Assembly (NCBI GenBank): GCA_937930625.1
Contig: CALHBW010000367.1
Location: forward strand, 1-5,156
Direction: 5' to 3'
Source of the DNA: an uncultured Saprospiraceae bacterium
GTDB lineage: Bacteria; Bacteroidota; Bacteroidia; Chitinophagales; Saprospiraceae
Length of the DNA stretch: 5,156 nt
Shown here: positions 1 through 5,156 of the stretch, piece after piece
How positions within the stretch are numbered: position 1 is the stretch's first letter
Layout of the letters: each line of letters begins with the position of its first letter
Position numbers and translations under genes: made by a program
Notes under the pieces: model-generated
What the model was told of the DNA's origin: nothing
What the model saw: only the letters and a program-made list of their open reading frames with translations
Databases searched by the model: none

Positions 1-138
1 ACCCGTCTAAGTTTGCTTGCGAGATACTACTCGTCTGACGAAGGTTTTGTGAAATGTAGTGATTTGTCTCATAAAATATTCGCACTGAATAAAGTGATTC
101 GTCTGACGAGTATCCGCTTTAGGCAAAGTTAGACGGGT
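1..138. repeat. MITE-like element with imperfect terminal inverted repeats
   Basis: The outer ends are ACCCGTCTAA at 1-10 and its reverse complement TTAGACGGGT at 129-138. The match continues to 16 bases (1-16 against 123-138) with one mismatch. Further in, the 11-base near-palindrome TCGTCTGACGA occurs at 31-41 and again at 99-109, and GATAC-like blocks lie between the inner and outer parts. Allowing small indels, each arm is about 42 bases around a central stretch of about 55 bases. There is no coding capacity. The size, inverted ends and lack of an ORF resemble a MITE. The left edge coincides with the window edge, so a target-site duplication cannot be checked. The element begins 11 bases after the stop codon of the minus-strand gene at 150-2519, so a transcript of that gene could fold here and its 3' end could be stabilised or terminated. 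No T-run supports a standard intrinsic terminator. Confidence 0.6.
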
Positions 139-149
139 AGCCAATAAAT

Positions 150-2519
150 CTATTGTTTCACAAATTTTTCAGTCATTACAAAGTCGCCGGAAACCAGTTG
201 TACAAAGTAAAACCCTGACGCCAGATCGCTCACATTCATCTGAACTTGCTGCGTATCATAGCTACCTTGCGTGTGCTGTTGCAATACTTTACCATTGATA
301 TCAATGATGAATAATTGAGCATCATCAGCTTCCTCTAAAGTATATACAACCGTCATTTCGTCTTGAACTACATTAGGTTGTAACTGTAGATTATTAACGA
401 GAATGTCGTTTGTCTTTGAAGACCAATCATTATTCGGTTGTACAAATTCGGCAACACCGCCACTGATACAGAAATTATTCGTCTCAGAAGCACCAAATCG
501 ACCGCCACCTGAAGCAAGCACAGTACCGTTGGCATCTGTGAGGGTGTAATCTCCACAATTGGAACTTACGCGTGGAATACCATTAAATACACCACCAAGT
601 CCGAGCGTAGCGATATTGATACCTGTCAATACTGTAGAAGTACGACGTGGACACATACCATCACTGCCCGAATCCATAAAGGTCAAATCATAACAACCAT
701 CCGGCAAACAAGAAATATCCGGCAATGGAAGGTTAGAATTTGCCAAGCCTGCGCCATATATGTTTCCACCTGAAGAAGCAATCACAGCACCGCCTGCATC
801 TGTAATTTCCCAACTCGTTTGAGTAGGCTCACCATCAAAGTTGATGTCCAAGTCAACACCTGCACATACGGGAGCATCAAAGCAGAAATTGGTCGTTTCG
901 CCATTGCCAAAATCACCGCCCGAAGCGAGTACATTGCCGTCAGCATCCATTAACGAGTAAGAGCCATTACCAAATCCACAACAGATACCATCGCCGTAGC
1001 TATCATTGATAACAAAGTCGTAACAACCATTAAATATACATTCATCTGCGGTAACGGTTGTATTAGCATTATTATAATTACCGCCTGAAGCTACAGTAGT
1101 ACCATTGGCATCTAAGATAGACCACGTCGTTTCGTTTGGAAAATCATCGAGATTAATCGTGAGTGTGATACCATTACATGGTGGACACACGGCACAATTT
1201 GCTCCGCCACAATCAATCCCTATTTCATCACCGTTTTGAATACCGTCAGAACAAGTAGGGCATGGCGCACAATTACCGCCACAATCAATGCCTGTTTCTC
1301 CATTATTTTGCACACCATCCACACAGGCAGCATCTTGCAATTTCAATAAAAATAAACCCTCGCCAATACCACTGACAGCTATCACTCCGCTTGCAAAATA
1401 CGGATAATTACTCCACGTTCCATTAAAACTTGCTCCATCGCTTGATGGGTAAGTATCAAAATAAGCAAACTCCGAAAGATTACCCGATGCGATATTGCTA
1501 ATATCTGCGATGCGTAGTCCTGATTGGTAATTTGACATATAAGCCAAATTGCCTTTGACATACAAATTGTGGTCGATAGATGCGACAGTAGCTTGGTAGA
1601 AGCCCAAGAAAGTAGGATTATCAAGGTCGCGCAAATCCCAAATGTAAGTACGCGTATTATGTCCATTACCCGATTCGTCCAACTCGTCATTCATCAAGAA
1701 ATATTCGTGGTCTTCAGTCAGCCAGCCTTGATGCGTATAACGCGAACCGCTATACGGTGTACGCGAAATTTGCGTCATGTCCGTCTTATCGGTTACATCT
1801 ACTATCGTGAGTGTATTTTCATTTGAATTAAAACAAATCTCCGTGCCTTGATACTGTGCGTCAGGTCCAATGTAGTTGACACATTGAGCATCGTGCGTGT
1901 AGCCGTCACTGCTAAAACATCCTGCAAATGTCGGGTTGGTCGGGTTGTTAATATCTATGGTGTACAAACCACCGCTACATTGCCCTGCTCCTACTGCATA
2001 GGCGTAGCCCGAACCTTCATTAATTACAATATTATGTGAACTCCCTAAAGTAAAACCTGAACCCGAACCATTAAAAAAGGCGGTATTTGACCAGTTTTGT
2101 GCGCTAGTCACTCCGTCGAGTTGTGTCAGGTCAAATATTTGCATTCCATGACTTCCTGCCTCACTGACAATAAAAGCGTGGTTGTTATAAGTCTTAATAT
2201 CGCGCCAAGAACTGTTGCTTGTTTGCGTTGGCAATTTTCCAAGATATACCGGATTCACCGCATTATCAATGTTGAAAAAAGCTGTACCGTCATTAAGACC
2301 AAGCAAAACATATTCGCTACCTGTATTGGGACTAGTCCAACCCCAAATATCATTTGCTCCCGAAGAACTCATGACAGAAAGAGGCGTAAACGACATTAAA
2401 TCAATGCCATCGCAAGGATATCCTGATGCAGAACCTCCCGAACAAGGAACTTGCGCTTGTGCCGTGTAGCTAATCAACGACAAAAATAATAGACAGCAAA
2501 TGTTTTTTAATTTATTCAT
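150..2519 (-). CDS. Secreted choice-of-anchor B family protein with T9SS type A sorting domain
   Basis: This 789-residue protein is predicted to be exported and then secreted or surface-anchored by the type IX system. Residues 1-22 are a signal peptide: Lys3/Lys5, a hydrophobic core, and TAQAQ before the mature chain. Residues about 36-395 match the choice-of-anchor B domain (TIGR04312), with landmarks THDAQCVNYIGPD (208-220), ICFNSNENTLTIVDVTDK (228-245), HQGWLTED (263-270), NDELDE (277-282), and IDHNLYVKG (315-323) followed by SNYQSGLRIADI (329-340). The pattern suggests a beta-propeller-like fold (inference). Next come two Cys-rich repeats (399-445) and two related domains (448-546 and 552-684). 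The C-terminus (about 709-789) is a T9SS type A sorting domain, with IDINGKVL and a final SGFYFVQLVSGDF...EKFVKQ. The ATG at 2519 is chosen because it places the signal peptide correctly. There is no clear Shine-Dalgarno site. The biological role of this family is unknown. Family assignment is firm; ligand and function are not. Confidence 0.92.
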   Translation of the reverse strand: MNKLKNICCLLFLSLISYTAQAQVPCSGGSASGYPCDGIDLMSFTPLSVMSSSGANDIWGWTSPNTGSEYVLLGLNDGTAFFNIDNAVNPVYLGKLPTQTSNSSWRDIKTYNNHAFIVSEAGSHGMQIFDLTQLDGVTSAQNWSNTAFFNGSGSGFTLGSSHNIVINEGSGYAYAVGAGQCSGGLYTIDINNPTNPTFAGCFSSDGYTHDAQCVNYIGPDAQYQGTEICFNSNENTLTIVDVTDKTDMTQISRTPYSGSRYTHQGWLTEDHEYFLMNDELDESGNGHNTRTYIWDLRDLDNPTFLGFYQATVASIDHNLYVKGNLAYMSNYQSGLRIADISNIASGNLSEFAYFDTYPSSDGASFNGTWSNYPYFASGVIAVSGIGEGLFLLKLQDAACVDGVQNNGETGIDCGGNCAPCPTCSDGIQNGDEIGIDCGGANCAVCPPCNGITLTINLDDFPNETTWSILDANGTTVASGGNYNNANTTVTADECIFNGCYDFVINDSYGDGICCGFGNGSYSLMDADGNVLASGGDFGNGETTNFCFDAPVCAGVDLDINFDGEPTQTSWEITDAGGAVIASSGGNIYGAGLANSNLPLPDISCLPDGCYDLTFMDSGSDGMCPRRTSTVLTGINIATLGLGGVFNGIPRVSSNCGDYTLTDANGTVLASGGGRFGASETNNFCISGGVAEFVQPNNDWSSKTNDILVNNLQLQPNVVQDEMTVVYTLEEADDAQLFIIDINGKVLQQHTQGSYDTQQVQMNVSDLASGFYFVQLVSGDFVMTEKFVKQ
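468..1178 (-). repeat. Duplicated GCYD/DG-containing domain within the secreted protein
   Basis: Two copies of one domain follow each other: residues 448-546 (DNA 882-1178) and 552-684 (DNA 468-866). Shared landmarks are an initial C-x-G, a T-[TS]-W-x-I-x-D-A-x-G strand, ASGG or ASSGG, GCYD, an acidic D-S-x-x-D-G loop (DSYGDGICC in copy 1, DSGSDGMC in copy 2), YxLxDAxGxVLASGG, and ET-x-NFC. The acidic loop might bind calcium (inference). Copy 2 has about 30 extra residues after DSGSDGMC (residues about 624-654) and a longer segment before GCYD. Modules like these are common as C-terminal appendages on Bacteroidota secreted proteins; their role is not known to me. Confidence 0.8.
1185..1325 (-). 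repeat. Two tandem Cys-rich repeats (C-x-DGxQN...GIDCGG...C)
   Basis: Residues 399-420 and 423-445 of the secreted protein share C-[VS]-DG-[VI]-QN, then G-E-T-GIDCGG or D-E-I-GIDCGG, and end in NCAPC or NCAVC. At the DNA level the 14-base string CCGCCACAATCAAT occurs exactly at 1204-1217 and 1276-1289, so the duplication is still partly visible in the nucleotides. This is a widespread linker-type motif in Bacteroidota extracellular proteins. The conserved cysteines suggest disulfides in the exported protein. The repeats separate the anchor B domain from the downstream domain pair. Confidence 0.8.
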
Positions 2520-2914
2520 TTGTTATAGGCGAATTTGTACTATTTTGCTTTTTCTATTTTATTACGAAATAAAATTATTTTAAATAAAATTATATTTATT
2601 TAGTAGAAAACAGTTCTTTACAGCAAAATAGAATTAAAAAAATAGGTCGTGTGTGAAAGTTTAGGGAAGTAGTTTCACAGAAAAAGAACACAAATTTAAG
2701 TTATTTTTCAGGGAAAAAACATATTTAAATTTAGATACAATTAAAATATAATTTGGAGAAGCAGGATTTTAGAGAGATTCTTTATGGGAAAAGGGTGTTT
2801 ATTTTATTAATATTAAGGGGTTTAAGAATTAGTCAGAATAAATATACTAAAGCTATGATATTAGATTTTGTCTTGGTACTTCCCGCTTTGTTTTTATACT
2901 TTTTGCGGAAAATA
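2520..2914. other. AT-rich intergenic region, no gene seen
   Basis: These 395 bases lie between the stop of the SDR gene and the start of the secreted-protein gene, both on the minus strand, so they should hold a 3' end for the former and a promoter for the latter. The only clean sequence signal is TAAATTTG on the minus strand (2691-2698). It fits the Bacteroidota -7 element TAnnTTTG, but no TTTG sits at the usual upstream distance, so I do not call a promoter. A 7-bp stem (2652-2658 with 2673-2679) precedes a minus-strand T-run at 2636-2642 by 9 bases and could be a poor terminator. Short reading frames here look like chance. Confidence 0.6.
2567..2596. repeat. 15-base tandem duplication, two copies
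   Basis: The 15-base unit at 2567-2581 is repeated at 2582-2596 with one mismatch; both begin AAATAAAATTAT. It lies 48-77 bases upstream of the secreted-protein start codon on the minus strand, where promoter or leader sequence is expected. In DNA this AT-rich, a short duplication may be simple slippage. Confidence 0.5.
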
Positions 2915-3826
2915 TTATACTTTCCGTCGAATTACATCTCTAAATGCAGCTTCCAAATCGTCAAATTTAAATTCAAATCCGGCGTCTGTCATTCGTTCGG
3001 GAATGACGCGGCTGCCATGTAGTACGGTATCTGCCATTTCGCCCATTGCCATACGCATCACAAAGGCGGGAGTTGGTACGAGCAAGGCTTTTTTATCCAA
3101 TGCTTTTGCCAGTATTTTCACAAAATCTTTATTGCTGACAGGATTGGGGGCGGTGGCATTATACGCGCCGTGCAAAGTATCATCTTCAATAGCTTTGACA
3201 AACATTCGCGCCACATCGTCAATATGAATCCACGGGTAGTACTGTGACCCGTCACCGAACCAAGTACCCGCATTCGCTTTAAAACTCAATAAGATTTTAG
3301 GTAAAGCACCATCCAACACAGACAGCACAATTCCAATCCGCATACGCACTGCACGAATACCCAAAGCCACGACATCTTCAACGGCTTGCTCCCACAATTC
3401 ACAACTTTCCACCAAAAAACCGCTATCGCCCGCAGGAGATGCTTCTGTAACAATTAGCTCACCGGTATTGCCATAATAACCAACAGCAGACGCGCTGATA
3501 AACGATTGGACAGATGCACCCGAAGCCTGAATTTGGCGAGCCAATAATTGGATGCTTTTCACACGACTGTCAAGGATACGCTGTTTTTGGCTCGGCGACC
3601 AACGCTTGCCTACAATACTCGCACCTGCGAGATGTACGATATGGTCGGTTTGCTGCAAGGCTTTCGCATCCACAAAACCCTCATCAATATCCCAGCGATA
3701 TGCCGGAAATTCTGCTTGCAAATTTTCTTTGCGACTCAAATGATTAACTTGATGTCCCTTATCACGCAGCATACGACTCAGATGCATTCCGACCAAGCCC
3801 GTACCACCTGTTATTAGTATTTTCAT
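2915..3826 (-). CDS. TIGR01777 family NAD(P)-dependent epimerase/oxidoreductase (YfcH/SDR39U1-like)
   Basis: This 303-residue cytoplasmic protein belongs to the atypical short-chain dehydrogenases. It opens directly with the Rossmann fold MKILITGGTGLVG, the dinucleotide-binding loop being residues 7-13. Further landmarks are HLAGASI (65-71), SASAVGYYG (111-119, the position of the SDR active-site Ser/Tyr region), WIHIDDVA (199-206) and NATAPNPVSN (223-232). The C-terminal DUF1731 region (about 249-296) includes VPTPAFVMRMAMGEMADTVL, SRVIPERMTDAGF and F-DDLEAAF. The length is normal for the family and the frame is intact. The ATG at 3826 is fixed by the nucleotide-binding motif starting at residue 3. 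NAD(P) binding is known for this fold; the physiological substrate of the family is not established. The gene is divergent from the GNAT gene. Its start lies only 5 bases from an inverted heptamer array that would form part of its leader. Confidence 0.93.
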   Translation of the reverse strand: MKILITGGTGLVGMHLSRMLRDKGHQVNHLSRKENLQAEFPAYRWDIDEGFVDAKALQQTDHIVHLAGASIVGKRWSPSQKQRILDSRVKSIQLLARQIQASGASVQSFISASAVGYYGNTGELIVTEASPAGDSGFLVESCELWEQAVEDVVALGIRAVRMRIGIVLSVLDGALPKILLSFKANAGTWFGDGSQYYPWIHIDDVARMFVKAIEDDTLHGAYNATAPNPVSNKDFVKILAKALDKKALLVPTPAFVMRMAMGEMADTVLHGSRVIPERMTDAGFEFKFDDLEAAFRDVIRRKV

Positions 3827-3831
3827 AAATT

Positions 3832-3900
3832 GAGTTGCGAGTTGACGGGGTGAGAGTTACGAATTACCTTGATAACTCGAAACCTGCAACCCGTAACCCG
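3832..3900. repeat. Inverted array of degenerate 7-base repeats (GAGTTGC/CGGGTTA type)
   Basis: The left arm (3832-3867) reads as GAGTTGC, GAGTTGA, an 8-base CGGGGTGA, GAGTTAC and GAATTAC. The right arm (3873-3900) is four in-phase heptamers in the opposite orientation: TAACTCG, AAACCTG, CAACCCG, TAACCCG. Only 5 bases separate the arms, so the locus can fold into an imperfect hairpin. It is more GC-rich than the flanking intergenic DNA. It ends 5 bases from the start codon of the minus-strand SDR gene. If transcription starts further out, the hairpin would lie in that gene's leader and close to its ribosome-binding region. Confidence 0.7.
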
Positions 3901-3989
3901 GATGATCATTGAACTGATTGAAAGGAAAATGTTTTTATTAGTATATTGTTCACAATTGAATCCAAGTTATTATTTACTCGTTACTTATT

Positions 3990-4120
3990 GGAATTGACCA
4001 TTTGCTAATTCGTGATGTAGAGAAAATTCATGAATTTTCTCTACATCACGTAAAAACGCGAATTCCCCGAAGAAAATAACCATAAATTTATCGTTAAACA
4101 TGTTCTAAATGGTCAATTCC
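3990..4120. repeat. 131-bp nested inverted-repeat element between divergent genes
   Basis: A perfect 14-bp inverted repeat bounds this stretch: GGAATTGACCATTT at 3990-4003 and AAATGGTCAATTCC at 4107-4120. Inside, off-centre, lies a perfect 40-bp palindrome (4011-4050). There is no ORF. TTATT directly abuts the left end (3985-3989) and recurs at 4126-4130, five bases beyond the right end, so there is no clean target-site duplication. The architecture fits a small non-autonomous mobile element or a structured regulatory region in the divergent intergenic space. Confidence 0.65.
4011..4050. repeat. Perfect 40-bp palindrome without spacer
   Basis: The arm CGTGATGTAGAGAAAATTCA (4011-4030) is followed immediately by its exact reverse complement (4031-4050). 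There is no mismatch and no loop. No T-run follows on either strand, and both neighbouring genes are transcribed away from it, so it is not a conventional terminator. It could extrude as a cruciform or serve as a dimeric protein-binding site. Confidence 0.9.
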
Positions 4121-4154
4121 GTTTTTTATTTAAACTTAAACTTGTACTTCTTCT

Positions 4155-4616
4155 ATGATAACAATTAGAAAAGCTGAAAAAAAAGACTTAGCCGCTGTAC
4201 ACGCACTCGTCACCGAACTCGCGGTTTACGAAAATGAACCCGAAGCGGTAACTGCCACGCTTGCGGATTATGAAAGAGATTTTGAAGCCGGATTTTTTGA
4301 ATCACTTGTCGCTGAAACAGCAGGCAAGGTCGTCGGAATCGCCTTGTATTATACGGCTTACTCGACTTGGAAGGGGCGGATGTTGTATTTGGAAGATTTT
4401 GTGGTGACACAAAGTCATCGCAGACAAGGTATCGGCGAATTGATATTTGAAAAAGTCATTGAAGAGGCGTGTCGCATTGGTGCCAATCGCATGAAATGGC
4501 AGGTATTGGATTGGAATGAACCGGCAATTAAGTTTTACGAAAAATATAATGCGGAATTTGATAAGGGGTGGTTGAATGTGAATTTGGCTAAAGGACAATT
4601 GGAAGGGAAAGAATGA
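4155..4616 (+). CDS. GNAT family N-acetyltransferase, spermidine/diamine acetyltransferase (SSAT)-like
   Basis: This 153-residue cytoplasmic enzyme should transfer an acetyl group from acetyl-CoA to an amine. The fold is complete: N-terminal strand ITIRKAEKKDL, LVAETAGKVVGIALYY (51-66), LYLEDFVV (77-84), the acetyl-CoA pyrophosphate-binding loop RRQGIG (89-94, fitting Q/R-x-x-G-x-G/A), and WNEPAIKFYEKYNA (120-133). From memory these align closely with human SSAT1, including YLEDFFV and WNEPSINFYKRRGA. Glu80 and Tyr128 correspond to SSAT1 Glu92 and Tyr140, with the same 48-residue spacing. This supports a polyamine or small-amine substrate, but bacterial relatives vary (thialysine and others), so the substrate is an inference. 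The length is slightly below the human protein. The ATG at 4155 fits the family start; the leader is A/T-rich with no Shine-Dalgarno site, as is usual in Bacteroidota. Confidence 0.92.
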   Translation: MITIRKAEKKDLAAVHALVTELAVYENEPEAVTATLADYERDFEAGFFESLVAETAGKVVGIALYYTAYSTWKGRMLYLEDFVVTQSHRRQGIGELIFEKVIEEACRIGANRMKWQVLDWNEPAIKFYEKYNAEFDKGWLNVNLAKGQLEGKE

Positions 4617-4656
4617 CAAGTTCATCCAAATAATAAAAATAGTTGACACCTTTTTG

Positions 4657-4890
4657 AAATGTAAAATGTAAAATGTAAAATAATAAATGTAAAAGTGCTT
4701 GTAGTACGTGTACAATACATTTTCGTTTTTTTTATTAAAAAAAATCAATAAAATAGAAACGTCTCGCGTTCTACAACGTTTACATTTTACATGAATTTAC
4801 TTGAGATGTAAAAGTGAAAAATAAATTCAGTATGACGGTTGCTTTTTGATTTTTCACCTCATGTATAGTAGTATGGTAGATTTTACATTT
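4657..4890. repeat. Heptamer array AAATGTA with inverted copies downstream
   Basis: Five in-phase 7-base units occupy 4657-4691: AAATGTA at 4657, 4664, 4671 and 4685, with AAATAAT at 4678. The inverted form TTTACAT occurs twice in phase at 4779-4785 and 4786-4792, and TTTTACATTT appears again at 4881-4890. The 11-base string ATGTAAAAGTG is repeated directly at 4687-4697 and 4806-4816. The locus begins 40 bases after the GNAT stop codon. A folded RNA could cap the GNAT message, but this is inference. Confidence 0.7.
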
Positions 4891-5002
4891 TCTTATTTAA
4901 CTGATTATCAACGAATTGTTTTTTTTATGAGAAAACCCTTATGCAACTCTTTTTTTGACCGTCACAGAATTATAAAAACAAAAAATGTTTTTCTGCGTTT
5001 AA

Positions 5003-5156
5003 CAATGTCTTCGCCAAATTGAGAATTGAGAATGTACAATTGATAACTAATTTTATTTTATAATTTGTAATTATTTAATTTTAAGTTTTTTATGAAATAA
5101 AAAATAAATTAATTATCAACTCTCAATTATCAATTTTCAATTTGGCGAACATATTG
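5003..5156. repeat. Long imperfect inverted repeat built of AATTGAG-type heptamers
   Basis: TTCGCCAAATTG at 5010-5021 has its exact complement at 5138-5149, and the similarity extends outward to 5003 and to the last base of the window (16 of 19 positions). Inward of this, each arm is five in-phase heptamers. The left arm (5017-5051) starts AATTGAG, AATTGAG and includes AATTGAT. The right arm, read on the minus strand (5142 to 5108), starts AATTGAA, AATTGAT, AATTGAG. The 56-base centre (5052-5107) is AT-rich without coding potential. The right end may be cut by the window edge. Confidence 0.75.

Larger units (their letters stand above)
4617..5156. other. 540-base non-coding tail rich in repeats
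   Basis: No reading frame here looks like a real gene. The long antisense frame that covers 4302-4748 overlaps the GNAT gene and has a low-complexity Phe/Ile/Tyr-rich N-terminus. The region carries two inverted heptamer-array loci (4657-4890 and 5003-5156). Between them are an AT-only T8-ATT-A8 hairpin at 4726-4744 and a 9-bp inverted repeat (GTGAAAAAT at 4814-4822, ATTTTTCAC at 4849-4857). There is no GC-rich hairpin with a T-run after the GNAT stop, so I do not call a terminator. Confidence 0.7.

Noticed and set aside
1382..1690. 102-codon minus-strand frame inside the secreted-protein gene
   Set aside because: It is an alternative frame of the same strand of the choice-of-anchor B gene, with no recognisable domain; a shadow frame.
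2652..2679. Stem-loop TGTGAAA/TTTCACA followed by a minus-strand T-run
   Set aside because: The stem is only 7 bp, the loop is 14 bases, and the T-run starts 9 bases after the stem, too far for a standard intrinsic terminator.
2691..2698. TAAATTTG on the minus strand as a Bacteroidota -7 promoter element for the secreted-protein gene
   Set aside because: It fits TAnnTTTG, but there is no TTTG at the expected upstream distance, and such a match is likely by chance in DNA this AT-rich.
2880..2910. Possible hairpin terminator just after the SDR stop codon
   Set aside because: The stem (TTCCCGC with GCGGAA) is about 6 bp with a bulge and an 18-base loop, and no T-run follows on the minus strand.
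2868..3227. 119-codon plus-strand frame over the 3' part of the SDR gene
   Set aside because: It is antisense to the conserved DUF1731 region of the SDR gene, and the translation resembles no known family.
4137..4144. TAAACTTG as a -7 element for the GNAT gene
   Set aside because: It has one mismatch to the consensus, no -33 partner, and only about 10 bases to the start codon.
4726..4744. T8-ATT-A8 hairpin as terminator of the GNAT gene
   Set aside because: The stem is purely A:T and weak, and it lies 110 bases past the stop within repeat-rich DNA.
4302..4748. 148-codon minus-strand reading frame
   Set aside because: It overlaps the well-supported GNAT gene in antisense. Its N-terminus is translated from AT-rich repeat DNA (Phe/Tyr/Ile-rich) and it shows no family motif.
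4927..5022. 31-codon plus-strand frame starting MRKPLCNSFFDRHR
   Set aside because: It has a plausible ATG after a T-run, but no recognisable family and no ribosome-binding support. Its end runs into the inverted repeat that begins around 5003-5010. It could be a gene remnant or leader, but it cannot be supported from sequence alone.
3832..5156. CRISPR array
   Set aside because: The repeats are 7 bases, contiguous and degenerate, without unique spacers of regular length, and no cas gene is present.

Overview
The window looks like a piece of a Bacteroidota chromosome, perhaps from the Saprospiraceae/Chitinophagia side of the phylum. The strongest evidence is the large secreted protein on the minus strand. 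It starts with a signal peptide and ends with a type A sorting domain of the type IX secretion system (T9SS), a system essentially confined to this phylum. AT-rich intergenic DNA and the lack of clear Shine-Dalgarno sites before the three genes agree with this. The genus is not resolved.

Layout. Positions 1-138 hold a small element with imperfect terminal inverted repeats, resembling a non-autonomous transposable element (MITE). It lies just downstream of a 789-residue minus-strand gene (150-2519) for a 'choice-of-anchor B' surface or secreted protein, which also carries two Cys-rich repeats, two copies of a GCYD/DG-containing domain and the T9SS tail. Positions 2520-2914 are AT-rich and non-coding. 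A minus-strand TIGR01777/YfcH-type SDR oxidoreductase/epimerase gene follows (2915-3826). It is divergent from a plus-strand spermidine/diamine acetyltransferase-like GNAT gene (4155-4616). The 328 bases between these two genes hold an inverted array of 7-base units and a nested palindromic element. The last 540 bases (4617-5156) carry no supportable gene and two further inverted arrays of 7-base units.

How it fits together. The three genes are of familiar kinds and do not form an evident pathway or operon. The secreted protein and the SDR gene share a strand but are separated by 395 bases, and the GNAT gene is transcribed the other way. I see no multi-gene system such as defence, secretion, biosynthesis or phage. 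The unusual content is in the intergenic DNA. Three loci consist of degenerate, mostly in-phase heptamer repeats arranged as inverted pairs, each with a different heptamer. There is also a perfect 40-bp palindrome inside 14-bp perfect inverted repeats. Both ends of the window fall in inverted-repeat elements, as would be expected of a contig broken at dispersed repeats.
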